A stretch of 64,000 nucleotides of DNA from Blautia sp900556555. GTDB taxonomy: Bacteria > Bacillota > Clostridia > Lachnospirales > Lachnospiraceae. The DNA is taken from the NCBI GenBank assembly GCA_964250615.1, contig CAXUGM010000017.1; one strand, written 5' to 3'. Below are positions 51,478-60,395 of this stretch, piece after piece. The position numbers were made by a program, and so were the translations under genes. A model generated the notes under the pieces. The model did no database searches. It was not told where the DNA came from and saw only the letters and a program-made list of their open reading frames with translations. How positions within the stretch are numbered: position 1 is the first letter of the stretch; each line of letters begins with the position of its first letter.

Positions 51478-52986
51478 ATGAAAACAGCAAAAAAACGTCT
51501 GCTGCTGTTAGACGGAATCAGGGGTTTTGCCATAATTCATATGGTAGCATATCATTTTTTATATGATGTTTTTGTGGTATATCAGCTTGATACAAAATGG
51601 TATGCACATCCAATGGTACGTCTTTGGCAGCAGATGATTTGCTGGACTTTTATCCTGGTGTCTGGCTGCACCTGGAGTATGGGAAAACAAAAATTTAAGC
51701 GTGGCATTCTATTAAATCTATGGGGAATGGTAATTACATGCATGACTCTGGTTTTCATGCCAGATCAGGTAGTGTGGTTTGGAATTTTAAATCTGATCGG
51801 ATGTGCCTATCTTCTTATGATTCCATTAGAAAAACTATTGAAAAGAATTCCTCCCTGTATAGGAATTGCGAGTTCTTTTCTGTGTTTTTTCCTTTTTCAA
51901 CACTTAGATGATGGATATCTTGGAATAGGCAATTATGTATTTCTTCCTGTACCCCCTACTTTTTATGAGAAGAAGCTGTTTACTATTTTAGGAATGCCTT
52001 TTCCGGGATTTTATTCCAGTGATTATTTTCCTGTTTTCCCATGGTTCTTTTTATTCGCTGCAGGACATTTCTTTTCTTTATGGTTAAACACCAAACCAGA
52101 ACTTCGGCGGAGCTTTTCATATTCCTTGCCAATCTTATCAAAAATTGGGCAGAACAGTCTTCTCATCTACCTTTTTCATCAGCCTGTTTGTATGATTTTA
52201 TGTTATCTTATGAGGGAGGAATTTATGGAAATTACAGAAAAGATGTTTCTTATTATCTGTCCGTTTTTATTTCTGGCAGGATTAGTGGATGCAATCGGCG
52301 GAGGCGGTGGACTGATTTCTCTTCCAGCGTACTTAATTGCTGGATTGCCACCACACGCAGCTATTGCAACAAATAAAATGTCATCTACATGCGGCACTAC
52401 ACTGGCAACACTTAGATTTATAAAAAATAAACTGGTAAATTTTAAACTGGCTGTTCCATCGGTTATTGCAGCTATTCTTGGCTCATCAATTGGGGCACAT
52501 GTTTCTATGTCTGTCAGTGAAAAAATCATGACGTATGTCTTTGTATTCATACTGCCGATTGCTGCATTTTTTGTTTTAAACAAAAAATTGTTTCATGACC
52601 ATGGAAGTGACGAAATTATCCTAGACAAGCGTACCTATCTTACTGCGGGGATTGCAGCTTTTGTCATAGGATTTTATGATGGCTTTTATGGACCTGGAAC
52701 AGGTACCTTTTTAATCATTGCATTTACTGTCTTTGCCAAACTCAGTGTAAAGACAGCCAATGCACAGGCAAAGGTAATTAATTTAACAACCAATATTACC
52801 TCTTTAATTATTTTTTTAATAAACGGACAGGTGGTTCTTGTTATCGGCATTGCCGCAGCACTTTGCAATATGGCAGGCGGATATCTTGGTGCCGGGCTTG
52901 TAATGAAAAACGGAGCTAAGATTGTCAAACCAAGTATTTTGCTGGTATTGTTTCTGCTTCTTTTAAAAGTAATTGGAATCATATAA
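51478..52986 (+). CDS. DUF1624 acyltransferase-like and TauE/SafE exporter fusion
   Basis: One frame of 502 residues joins two membrane families. Residues 1-245 form a DUF1624 (heparan-alpha-glucosaminide acetyltransferase-like) protein: LLLLDGIRGFAIIHMVAYHFLYD, GCTWSMG, PWFFLFAAGHF, LIYLFHQPV. From Met250 it is a TauE/SafE sulfite-exporter-type carrier: GLVDAIGGGGGLISLPAYLIAGLPPHAAIATNK and FYDGFYGPGTGTFLIIAF. A full ribosome site GGGAGGA (52214-52220) and ATG (52225) lie at the junction, so TauE may also be made alone. The two were probably adjacent genes that lost the stop between them. Confidence 0.85.
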   Translation: MKTAKKRLLLLDGIRGFAIIHMVAYHFLYDVFVVYQLDTKWYAHPMVRLWQQMICWTFILVSGCTWSMGKQKFKRGILLNLWGMVITCMTLVFMPDQVVWFGILNLIGCAYLLMIPLEKLLKRIPPCIGIASSFLCFFLFQHLDDGYLGIGNYVFLPVPPTFYEKKLFTILGMPFPGFYSSDYFPVFPWFFLFAAGHFFSLWLNTKPELRRSFSYSLPILSKIGQNSLLIYLFHQPVCMILCYLMREEFMEITEKMFLIICPFLFLAGLVDAIGGGGGLISLPAYLIAGLPPHAAIATNKMSSTCGTTLATLRFIKNKLVNFKLAVPSVIAAILGSSIGAHVSMSVSEKIMTYVFVFILPIAAFFVLNKKLFHDHGSDEIILDKRTYLTAGIAAFVIGFYDGFYGPGTGTFLIIAFTVFAKLSVKTANAQAKVINLTTNITSLIIFLINGQVVLVIGIAAALCNMAGGYLGAGLVMKNGAKIVKPSILLVLFLLLLKVIGII

Positions 52987-52988
52987 AA

Positions 52989-53039
52989 AAAGAAGACTCG
53001 GAATTTCTATGAATTTTGCAGTGTCCTTCTTTGTTTTTT
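52989..53039 (+). terminator. Probable terminator after the fusion gene
   Basis: AAAGAAG (52989-52995) pairs with CTTCTTT (53026-53032) and six Ts follow after a G. The long internal region can pair partly. Confidence 0.5.
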
Positions 53040-53052
53040 ACTTTATCTTGTT

Positions 53053-53513
53053 GTGTTTCTTTGGATTTTTGATTTGACTGACCTGGTATTTCACTTCAAT
53101 GAGGATCGTCTCTATGTCATTCCGGTACTAGGTTCTTTCCTACTGACCTTCTATGGATTCTCACATGCAAAGCACCTTTATATTAAACATTATTCTATTC
53201 ATATCAAACATATGAAGAGGAGAAAAAGCTGGTACTACTTAGTGATATCCATTTAGGAACCTTTGTCAATATCGAACAATTAAAACGCATCATCGAAAAG
53301 GTAAATCAGCTTCATGCGGATATCATCGTCATTGCCGGAGATATCTTTACAAAATTAGCTTATGGAAAACAGGGATATTATGGATACTATACCGATGGAA
53401 CTACCCAAAGCGTAGTTTCCTCCGGTGCAGAATATTTCCAAATGCCTATGCGTGTTGGAAGCAACAGTGAAATCGTAGTTTTACATCTGTCAGATGAAAT
53501 TAAAAAACAATAA
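53053..53513 (+). pseudogene. Decayed membrane metallophosphoesterase gene
   Basis: The first piece (from 53053) has a membrane segment and reads DRLYVIPVLGSFLLTFYGF then IKHYSIHIKHM. Near 53219 the frame shifts, and the catalytic start continues in the next frame as KKLVLLSDIHLGTFVN and HADIIVIAGDIF, the DxH and GD metal-binding motifs. After that the sequence jumps directly to a C-terminal-like piece ending at 53513, so the middle of the enzyme, including the NHD/N and H motifs, is missing. A frameshift plus a large internal deletion make it non-functional. Confidence 0.8.
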
Positions 53514-53554
53514 GGTTTTTCATTCCATCTGACCCGATTTTTCTAAAGATAGTT

Positions 53555-53710
53555 TCACTGAGCATTTTTCTTAGGCTTCATTGACCAAAAGATAACATTC
53601 ATTAAAACTACAATTAATAGTACGGCAAAAAAGGATACCCAGAACCCTACATCAAGCCCAAGCCACTGGGTTCTTCCAAACAGTGTCATCCAAAGTTCTT
53701 TCCAATTCAT
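53555..53710 (-). CDS. Small 51-residue membrane protein linked to the Mg2+ ATPase
   Basis: Directly after the ATPase gene on the minus strand, AGGAGGTG overlaps the ATPase stop codon and is followed eight bases on by ATG 53710. The frame encodes 51 residues: an amphipathic start (MNWKELWMTLFGRTQWLGLD), one membrane segment (about 22-42, GFWVSFFAVLLIVVLMNVIFW) and a short basic tail (SMKPKKNAQ). The family is not recognised. The operon position suggests a small partner of the transporter, comparable in idea to the E. coli MgtS peptide that stabilises MgtA. That role is inference. Confidence 0.75.
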   Translation of the reverse strand: MNWKELWMTLFGRTQWLGLDVGFWVSFFAVLLIVVLMNVIFWSMKPKKNAQ

Positions 53711-53722
53711 GTGATACACCTC

Positions 53723-56443
53723 CTAAAGTAATTGTCCATAATGGCGGACATAAGCTTTTTTCAGGCTTGTTGCCAAAACCATATACAATAAGATACATGG
53801 TATCAGATAGGCAAAATACAGACCTGGCAATGCTGTAAATCCAAGCAGTTTTCCTAACCCTGTAAAAGGAATCATTGTTAAAACAGCAATTCCTGTCAAG
53901 GTAAGAAGTGTTACCGGAGCAGAAGCCCTGCTCTGAAGAAATGGCAGTTTCCGAGTGCGAATCATATGGATTACCAGGGTCTGGCTCCACATAGATTCTA
54001 CAAACCATCCAGCCTGAAACATTCCAATGTATTGTGACTGCATGGCCGCAAGCTCTGCTCCGCTAAAATGAGCCGGCAGATCATTAAACAGAATTCCTTT
54101 CGATACAAAGAAAGGACAAATGATAAAATACATAAATATGTATGTCAGAAAATCAAATATGGAACTGGTAGGACCAATCCAGAGCATAAAATTTCCTACG
54201 CTGGAAGCATCCCATTTTCTTGGCTTTGCAATAAATTCTTCGTCTACATTGTCCCATGGAATGGCGGTACAAGATAAATCGTAAATTAAATTCAGAAAAA
54301 TCAAATGTACACTCTCCATTGGCAAGAATGGCAGAAGAGCAGAAGCAGCTAGCACGGAAAACATATTTCCAAAGTTTGAGGATGCCGTCATTTTCATATA
54401 TTTGATCATATTGGCATAGGTTTTCCGGCCTTCGATGATTCCCTGTTCCAATACCATCAAATCTTTTTCTAAAAGAATAATATCTGCGGATTCTTTCGCA
54501 ATATCTACTGCTGTATCTACAGAAATTCCAATATCCGAGGACTTCATGGCAGCAGCATCGTTGAGACCATCGCCCATAAATCCGACAGTATGACCGTTTT
54601 CACGGAGAACTGCAACAATACGTGATTTCTGATCAGGAGTCAGTTTGGCAAAAACTTCTGTGGCTTCTGCTACCTTGGCCAATTCTTCATCTGTCATACG
54701 TTCTACATCCGCACCAAGGAGCATATTACGGACTTGTAAGCCCACCTGCTTACAAATGGTACGTGTAACCTTTTCATTATCACCTGTAAGAATTTTCGTA
54801 AGAACACCATGATTTTTCAGTGACCGGATTGCACTCACCGTTGATTCCTTCGGCGGATCCAGGAAAGCCAGATAGCCAAGCAATACCATATCACATTCAT
54901 CTTTCACACCAAATGCTTCTACAGGAGACGGATTACTTTTTTGTGCAATAGCCAGAACACGGAAACCCTTGTCATTTAGCCTATCGACTGTTTTCAAGAT
55001 ATGGCTGCGGACTTCATCACTCAATGGCTTGATTTTTCCATCATATTCTGCAAAACTACAAATAGCCAGCATTTCTTCTACCGCACCTTTTGTGACCATC
55101 TGTGTCTTTCCCGTTTTGTCCTGTACCACAGTGGACAATCTTCTTCTCTTAAAGTCAAAAGGAATTTCATCTACCTTGATATAGGTTTCTGACAAATCCA
55201 GCAAACGTGAATCCTCTGCCTCCATTTCTTCTGTTTTATGAATAATGGCAAGATCCATAAGATTTTTGTATCCTGTCTGAAAGTAGCTGTTCAGATAGGC
55301 ATGGCGGAGAACTCTGGTATCATCTTCTCCATTTACATTCAGATGGTATTCTAATACAACCTTATCCTGTGTCAAAGTCCCTGTTTTATCTGTACAGAGG
55401 ATATCCATAGCTCCAAAATTCTGAATGGAGTTTAAATTTTTTACAATGGTCTGTTTCTTGCTCATAGAAACAGCTCCTTTTGCAAGGCAGGTGGTTACAA
55501 TCATCGGAAGCATTTCCGGTGTAAGCCCCACTGCAATAGAAATTCCAAATAAAAAGGCCTTTAACCAGTCACCTTTCGTAATTCCATTGACCACAAATAC
55601 CACGGGAACCATAATCATCATAAACCTTATCAGTACCCAGGATACAGCATTTACGCCTTTCGTAAAACTGGTTTCCACTGCTTCTTTTGCAACAGCGGAA
55701 GCCATTTGTCCAAAGAGAGTATGATCGCCCACACAAACAACTACCGCAGATGCACTTCCAGAAATGACGTTACTTCCCATAAATGCAAGGTTTGTGTAGT
55801 CTGTCACGCTCTCTTTTTGAGGATTGGTATGAGGTACTTTTTCTATAGATTCACTTTCTCCAGTAAGACTGGCCTGGCTGACAAAGAAATCCTTTGCTTC
55901 CAGGATACGGACATCTGCAGGAATCATATCACCTGCGGATAGCCGCACAATATCGCCTGCCACCAGGTCATCCATAGGAATCTCTGAAATATCCTGTTCC
56001 CTGCGAATCACAGTACAGGTAGTGGTAATCATGGCAAGTAACTTTTCAGCGGCATTTCCGCTTCTTGATTCCTGTACAAAGCGCAGGGTTCCTGAGATGA
56101 ATACCATAGTAAGAATAATGGTAACGGTCAGGGCATCAAAATCCTCCGGTGTACTTCCAAAAAGCATAAAACTTGGGAAAATCATGTCTGTAATGATAGA
56201 AACAAGAGCCAGAACACTTAAAATTGCGGTAAATGGGTTGATAAATGCACCTGCCAGACGTTTCCCCAGAGATTTCTTTTTTTCATGGGTAACTTTGTTT
56301 GTCCCATATTTTGTTTGATTTCGAAATACAGTTTCTGTATCCAGTCCCAAAAGTGTGGTATGAAAGCCTTTTAAAATTTCTTTTTCAGGATTGGTGGCTA
56401 CGAATTCATGTACTGCTGTTATAACCTTTTCTTTTTTATTCAT
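53723..56443 (-). CDS. mgtA: Magnesium-importing P-type ATPase (MgtA/MgtB type)
   Basis: A 906-residue P3B-type ATPase that imports Mg2+. The start at 56443 has a perfect AAAGGAGGTGA upstream on the minus strand; the frame is open further but enters recombinase remnants. Motifs are SLTGESESIEKV (actuator), TPEMLPMIVTTCLAKGAV in TM4 (typical of MgtA), phosphorylation site CTDKTGTLT, MVTKGAVEEML, and TGDNEKV and MGDGLNDAAAMKSSDIGISVD in the P domain. About ten membrane segments are present. No magnesium-sensing leader is visible, since the upstream DNA is mobile-element debris. A small membrane protein gene follows. Confidence 0.93.
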   Translation of the reverse strand: MNKKEKVITAVHEFVATNPEKEILKGFHTTLLGLDTETVFRNQTKYGTNKVTHEKKKSLGKRLAGAFINPFTAILSVLALVSIITDMIFPSFMLFGSTPEDFDALTVTIILTMVFISGTLRFVQESRSGNAAEKLLAMITTTCTVIRREQDISEIPMDDLVAGDIVRLSAGDMIPADVRILEAKDFFVSQASLTGESESIEKVPHTNPQKESVTDYTNLAFMGSNVISGSASAVVVCVGDHTLFGQMASAVAKEAVETSFTKGVNAVSWVLIRFMMIMVPVVFVVNGITKGDWLKAFLFGISIAVGLTPEMLPMIVTTCLAKGAVSMSKKQTIVKNLNSIQNFGAMDILCTDKTGTLTQDKVVLEYHLNVNGEDDTRVLRHAYLNSYFQTGYKNLMDLAIIHKTEEMEAEDSRLLDLSETYIKVDEIPFDFKRRRLSTVVQDKTGKTQMVTKGAVEEMLAICSFAEYDGKIKPLSDEVRSHILKTVDRLNDKGFRVLAIAQKSNPSPVEAFGVKDECDMVLLGYLAFLDPPKESTVSAIRSLKNHGVLTKILTGDNEKVTRTICKQVGLQVRNMLLGADVERMTDEELAKVAEATEVFAKLTPDQKSRIVAVLRENGHTVGFMGDGLNDAAAMKSSDIGISVDTAVDIAKESADIILLEKDLMVLEQGIIEGRKTYANMIKYMKMTASSNFGNMFSVLAASALLPFLPMESVHLIFLNLIYDLSCTAIPWDNVDEEFIAKPRKWDASSVGNFMLWIGPTSSIFDFLTYIFMYFIICPFFVSKGILFNDLPAHFSGAELAAMQSQYIGMFQAGWFVESMWSQTLVIHMIRTRKLPFLQSRASAPVTLLTLTGIAVLTMIPFTGLGKLLGFTALPGLYFAYLIPCILLYMVLATSLKKAYVRHYGQLL

Positions 56444-56499
56444 TGGACTTTCACCTCCTTTAGTCACGGACAGTATATAAAAAAAGGCAGAGAAATCCC

Positions 56500-56778
56500 A
56501 TGACCAAAATCTTGCGATTTTCTTGCGATTTGGCAATAAAACAGGTAATGCGACGGGCAGTGGCTGATGCAGAACTTCCAAAGGCAGCAACCCCTCACTG
56601 TCTCCGCCATAGCTTTGCAACCCATCTGATGGAACAGGGCATAGAACGGCAGAACATTCAAGCTCTGCTTGGACACCGTGATCCGAAATCTACGGAAGTT
56701 TATCTTCATGTCAGCAACAAATCCCTCATGGGCATTCAAAGCCCTTTTGACAGGAAAGAAGGTGCTGACCATGAATAA
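56500..56778 (+). pseudogene. C-terminal remnant of a tyrosine recombinase
   Basis: The 92-codon frame contains the second half of the catalytic domain: TPHCLRHSFATHLMEQGIE (box II HxxR) and ALLGHRDPKSTEVYLHVSNK (histidine and nucleophile tyrosine). The N-terminal core-binding domain and the first catalytic arginine are absent, replaced by the start region of mgtA on the other strand. The stop overlaps the start of an IS91-type transposase fragment. Confidence 0.82.
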
Positions 56779-56893
56779 ACCCACTGTCCAGGATATTTTC
56801 CGACATTTTTATACAGCATACCTTGAAAAATATTCTCCATCCCTGGAACAGTCAAAAACTGCCCGGAACATAAAAACGGAGAACTTTTCTTAG
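56771..56893 (+). mobile_element. N-terminal fragment of an IS91-family transposase
   Basis: ATG 56771 overlaps the recombinase stop and the frame reads NKPTVQDIFRHFYTAYLEKYSP then SKTARNI, like the opening of IS91-family transposases, which in Clostridia often follow a tyrosine recombinase gene. It stops at 56893 before the zinc-ribbon that should come next. The pair marks the truncated left part of an element whose remainder has been deleted. Confidence 0.6.
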
Positions 56894-56928
56894 AAAAATT
56901 ATTTGCAATAGAAGAAAAACCTACCGAT

Positions 56929-57102
56929 ATGAATGATGAAATAACATGGTATCTTAATATTGCAACCGCATTTAGCGTATTAGGTAAGAAAAATAAAAGT
57001 ATTTCTTTATTGAAACAATTAGAGGAAGTTACAACAGGAGAAGATAAAGAACTTATTCAAAAGAGTATTGAATTTATACAAGGGCAAATAGAAAATGGAT
57101 GA
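56929..57102 (+). pseudogene. Fragment of an unknown gene after the IS91 remnant
   Basis: A frame that is open from within the IS91 remnant passes FLEKLFAIEEKPTDMNDEITW and ends at 57102; the first ATG is at 56929, giving 57 residues (YLNIATAFSVLGKKNKSISLL, then an acidic helical tail). No ribosome site precedes it. It looks like the C-terminus of a helical-repeat protein cut by the element boundary. The stop overlaps the ATG of the next gene (57095). Not recognised. Confidence 0.45.
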
Positions 57103-57349
57103 TAAGTATAAGTTAATTCAAATAGTTTATCTGGTCACAAGAAGAATGGGAGATGTTAAGGTTTACATTGATAAAACAACAATGACTGGTAAGATAGACG
57201 AGGAATCGTATAAAATGTATGAGGAACTTTTTCGTGAAAAATTAGGTGGTGAGGCGTTGTTTTATGTTCATTATTTAGACCATAAGAGTTTTGAAAAAGC
57301 AGAAGCAATATTAGAAAGAACAGCCCCAAGAAATGGCGGAAGCAATTAA
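57095..57349 (+). CDS. Hypothetical protein, 84 residues
   Basis: The frame starts at ATG 57095 overlapping the preceding fragment, the usual sign of translational coupling in a former operon. The product is soluble and charged (VYLVTRRMGDVKVYIDKTTMTG, then a helical end DHKSFEKAEAILERTAP). No motif was recognised. Base composition is more AT-rich than in the housekeeping genes, consistent with transfer. Confidence 0.5.
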   Translation: MDDKYKLIQIVYLVTRRMGDVKVYIDKTTMTGKIDEESYKMYEELFREKLGGEALFYVHYLDHKSFEKAEAILERTAPRNGGSN

Positions 57350-57352
57350 TGG

Positions 57353-57649
57353 ATGGAAGAAAGAAGTAAAACAACCGATGATGATATAAAAATTTCCTTG
57401 TTTCTTGGCTTTTTAGAGGATGCAAGTTTCAGAAAGAAATATTTTGACATTCATTTATATCAAGAAGCAGTTCAGAAATTTGGAGAATTAAAAGAGGAAG
57501 AGTGCTTTGGATTTAATAAAATCCTAGTATCGAATCATTCTATAAGATTCACATCTGCTTATAAGACCAAGACATTGATGTCTAATTGTAAACATGGAAC
57601 AATTCCCGCTTTGTGTCGTGTTCTATTATCCGGTTTTATGATAGTGTGA
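57353..57649 (+). CDS. Hypothetical protein, possibly truncated
   Basis: A 98-codon frame begins three bases after the previous stop. Residues 11-60 look protein-like (DIKISLFLGFLEDASFRKKYF, FGELKEEECFGF), while the last 30 residues have an odd composition and may be read past the true end of homology. No family was recognised. It is followed by an HTH gene with its own strong ribosome site. Confidence 0.4.
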   Translation: MEERSKTTDDDIKISLFLGFLEDASFRKKYFDIHLYQEAVQKFGELKEEECFGFNKILVSNHSIRFTSAYKTKTLMSNCKHGTIPALCRVLLSGFMIV

Positions 57650-57669
57650 AGCTGAAAGGAGGGGAAAAA

Positions 57670-58614
57670 ATGAATCCAAAGAAGATTGGAGAATTTTTAA
57701 AAGGGCTCCGCAAAGAAAAGGGACTGACCCAGGAACAGCTTGCAGAGATTCTTCATGTATCAGGAAGAACCATCTCCCGTTGGGAAACGGGCATCAATAT
57801 GCCGGATTTGAGCATTCTCATTCAAATAGCGGAGTTTTACGACGTAGAAATCAAAGAGATTTTGGATGGCAAAAGGAAAGGCGGGATCATAATGGATAAA
57901 GAATGGAAGGAAACCTTAACAAAAGTAGCAGATTATAATACATTGGAGAAGGAAAAAGCAGCAAAAATCGGAAATACCGCATTTAGTGTAACCTTTGCAA
58001 TCTGTGTGCTGATGATTGTTGTACAGTTGATTATGACAGGTGATTTGTCTGTTGTTGCAGGAGAAACTGCGATTCTGTTTGCCGGAGGTGTATTTTATTT
58101 AGGGGTAATAATTTATCATGGACTTTGGGAAAAAGGTTCAAAATATAAAAACACCCCATTCACGGATGTTGTGATTAGCATCATTTGTGCAGGTATATTT
58201 TCTGTTCTTTTAGCTGTCACATATTTAAAATTAGGGGCAAGTATGGCTCAAACCGTTCCTGTTGTATTGCTGTTCTTTGCAACCATTTCGATGGCTGGAT
58301 TTGCTGTGTTAAGAATACTGGCCTGCATCAGCCGGAGAAGGAAAAATAAGATTGAGGAACAAAAAGAATCTAAAGAACAAGCAGGACCGCAACCTGTAAA
58401 CATATTTACAGCAAACGGAAATATACAGGCAGAAATGATTATGAATACATTGAAGCAACATGGGATTATGGCATACGGACAAGATTTTGGAGACGCTGGA
58501 TTTGCTTCTGTCCGATACGGCCTGGGAAAAGGAATCGATGACCGGATTGCAATTTTTGTGGCGGATGAACAAGCAGACGATGCGTTGCAGGTGATAAATG
58601 AATTAGGGCTTTGA
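57670..58614 (+). CDS. XRE-type HTH membrane protein with DUF2007-like C-terminus
   Basis: A 314-residue protein. The N-terminal helix-turn-helix reads IGEFLKGLRKEKGLTQEQLAEILHVSGRTISRWETG. Four membrane segments follow (about residues 105-225, including TAFSVTFAICVLMIVVQLIM). The C-terminus (VNIFTANGNIQAEMIMNTLKQHGIMAYG, AIFVADEQADDALQVINEL) matches the DUF2007 signal-transducing type. The start at 57670 has AAAGGAGGGG upstream. A membrane-tethered regulator is suggested; target unknown. Confidence 0.82.
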   Translation: MNPKKIGEFLKGLRKEKGLTQEQLAEILHVSGRTISRWETGINMPDLSILIQIAEFYDVEIKEILDGKRKGGIIMDKEWKETLTKVADYNTLEKEKAAKIGNTAFSVTFAICVLMIVVQLIMTGDLSVVAGETAILFAGGVFYLGVIIYHGLWEKGSKYKNTPFTDVVISIICAGIFSVLLAVTYLKLGASMAQTVPVVLLFFATISMAGFAVLRILACISRRRKNKIEEQKESKEQAGPQPVNIFTANGNIQAEMIMNTLKQHGIMAYGQDFGDAGFASVRYGLGKGIDDRIAIFVADEQADDALQVINELGL

Positions 58615-58621
58615 TGATGCA

Positions 58622-58661
58622 TAGCTGGTGCATAAAAGGAATTGTTTTTGTGCACCAGCTA
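58622..58661. repeat. Long inverted repeat between convergent genes
   Basis: TAGCTGGTGCA (58622-58632) and TGCACCAGCTA (58651-58661) form a perfect 11-base-pair stem around 18 bases. It lies between two converging genes. No T run follows on either strand, although the loop holds five Ts. It may protect both transcript ends or act as a weak bidirectional terminator. Confidence 0.6.
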
Positions 58662-58668
58662 CCGATGG

Positions 58669-58920
58669 TTATTCTTCTTTTCCTTCTATAAGATAATCAT
58701 AAGAAACCTGGAAAACTTCTCTGAATGCTTTTAACTCTACGTCAGTGACGTATCGTTTATTTGTCTCGATTCTGGTAATTACATTTTTATCCATATCATA
58801 GCCTCTCAGTTGAAGTTCATAGGCAAGAAGACGTTGTGACATTTTGTGCTGATGGCGAAGCTCAATGAGCCTTTTGCTGATAAGATTTTTCTCTCCAGTG
58901 GATGTCTTTGGTTTTGGCAT
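58669..58920 (-). CDS. Small XRE-family HTH regulator
   Basis: An 83-residue protein that is almost only a helix-turn-helix: ISKRLIELRHQHKMSQRLLAYELQLRGYDMDKNVITRIETNKRYVTDVELKAFREVF. The start at 58920 has AGGAGGG eight to nine bases upstream on the minus strand. It faces away from the MmcQ/YjbR gene, so the 157 bases between may hold operators for both. Confidence 0.82.
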   Translation of the reverse strand: MPKPKTSTGEKNLISKRLIELRHQHKMSQRLLAYELQLRGYDMDKNVITRIETNKRYVTDVELKAFREVFQVSYDYLIEGKEE

Positions 58921-59077
58921 AGTGTTCTCCCTCCTGTAAATCATGTAAGCAGTTTCGTCTCATTTTTTGCATTATTTTTTGATTTTACATGGGAATGGGG
59001 GAAGAATCGGTTATGAAAATGAGACAGATTCATGATAATTTTTTATTTCTAAAGAAATGATACACGAGGTAAAAACA

Positions 59078-59440
59078 TTGAAAACAAGAGAAGAAGCCTT
59101 ACGCTATGGTTTGTCCTTTCCTGATACTTATATAGATGCACCATTTCATGATGAGAATTGGCAGCTTGTAAGGATTCGGAAGAATAAAAAAGTATTCCTT
59201 TGGACATATGAAAAAGATGGTCATATTTGCATCAATATTAAAGTAAATCCAGAATGGCGTGATTTCTGGCGAAGCACCTATGAGGCAGTTCTGCCAGGAT
59301 ATCATCAGAATAAGGAACATTGGAATACCGTTATTCTGGATGGCACGATACCGGAAAATGAAATCAGAAGAATGATCGCAGAAAGTTATGATTTGGTAAT
59401 TAAGAAGACCTCAAGAAAAAAGCAAGAAAACGATACATAG
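59078..59440 (+). CDS. MmcQ/YjbR family protein
   Basis: A 120-residue protein with the YjbR fold: KTREEALRYGLSFPDTYIDAPFHDENWQLVR, KVFLWTYEKDGHICINIKVNPEW and the end LPGYHQNKEHWNTVILDG. The family has a double-wing DNA-binding-like fold, but its function is not settled. TTG at 59078 was preferred because GAGG at 59066-59069 lies eight bases upstream and family members start with MKTREEA; ATG 59057 lacks a clear ribosome site. Confidence 0.8.
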   Translation: MKTREEALRYGLSFPDTYIDAPFHDENWQLVRIRKNKKVFLWTYEKDGHICINIKVNPEWRDFWRSTYEAVLPGYHQNKEHWNTVILDGTIPENEIRRMIAESYDLVIKKTSRKKQENDT

Positions 59441-59451
59441 GAGAATGAAGC

Positions 59452-60378
59452 ATGATGATTTTTTTGATTCTGCTGCTTATAAGCGTAATTCATATTGTAG
59501 GATGTATCCGAATCAAAAAACCAGCAATCAAGACCTTTTTGGGTATTGCTGGTGGAATCTGGATGTTCTTTGCACTAATATGCGGATGGTTTGTTTATGA
59601 AACAGACTACAAAATAGTGAATGTGGATTCATCAGAATCTCCTGACGGCACACATAAATTGTATTTTCAGCAGGTGGGAGAACCAGACTGGCCATTTGGA
59701 TATACACATGCACGTCTTGTCCTTAAAACAGGGAGAACGACTATCGGCAAATACATTTTTCATATTGCAAACGATGGTGGAAATATGAGTTCAAAAGACT
59801 GGAAGGTTGCATGGGGATGGAATCGTGTTTCTGCAGTTGTTTCTGGAAAAGAGCAGGGTGACCGGCAATTTATTCTATACTTTAATGGAGAAAAAGAAGA
59901 ACATCAGCTAAAAACACAGTATGGCATGACAGAAACGGAAAAATACAACAAAAATCAGAGAGTGAACGATTCTGACAGCAATCAAAGTATAAACCAAGGA
60001 GAAGAAAATGAATTACAAGTGGATGAAGACGGATACCCCCTTTCTGAAAAATACCAAGCATATAAACAGGAATTATCTGCGATATCAAAATTTATTGATA
60101 AAGACTCTGATTTCGAGATAGAGTACAGATTATCAGCCAAGGCATATCCTTATGCTGTAATTTCCAGAGAGACCGATTCTACAACCGGTGAAAGCAAGGA
60201 ACTTCATCTTATTCTGAATGAACAATACGATGGCCATCCAGAACATGAATATGTCCTTGAAGAGTATCACTACGCTGCTGACGGAACAGAATCAGCCTCT
60301 GTAAATATTGTGAATTTTTACCTGATTGATTGTAACACTTTGGAAGTAACAGATGAACACACAAATACATGGCATTGA
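59452..60378 (+). CDS. Hypothetical membrane-anchored protein, 308 residues
   Basis: Two N-terminal membrane segments (MIFLILLLISVIHIVGCI and FLGIAGGIWMFFALICGWFVY) precede an extracytoplasmic part. The first domain (SSESPDGTHKLYFQQVGEPDWPFG...RLVLKTG) resembles the DUF5412-type SPDG beta domains. A polar linker (NDSDSNQSINQGEENELQVDEDG) then leads to a second alpha/beta region. AGGAG precedes the ATG and the start lies 11 bases after the MmcQ gene. Function unknown; it may sense or modulate the adjacent two-component system. Confidence 0.65.
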   Translation: MMIFLILLLISVIHIVGCIRIKKPAIKTFLGIAGGIWMFFALICGWFVYETDYKIVNVDSSESPDGTHKLYFQQVGEPDWPFGYTHARLVLKTGRTTIGKYIFHIANDGGNMSSKDWKVAWGWNRVSAVVSGKEQGDRQFILYFNGEKEEHQLKTQYGMTETEKYNKNQRVNDSDSNQSINQGEENELQVDEDGYPLSEKYQAYKQELSAISKFIDKDSDFEIEYRLSAKAYPYAVISRETDSTTGESKELHLILNEQYDGHPEHEYVLEEYHYAADGTESASVNIVNFYLIDCNTLEVTDEHTNTWH

Positions 60379-60395
60379 CATCCTTGAGAAATGCG

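Noticed and set aside
58622..58661. Strong bidirectional terminator
   Set aside because: The stem is perfect, but neither strand has a T run after it.
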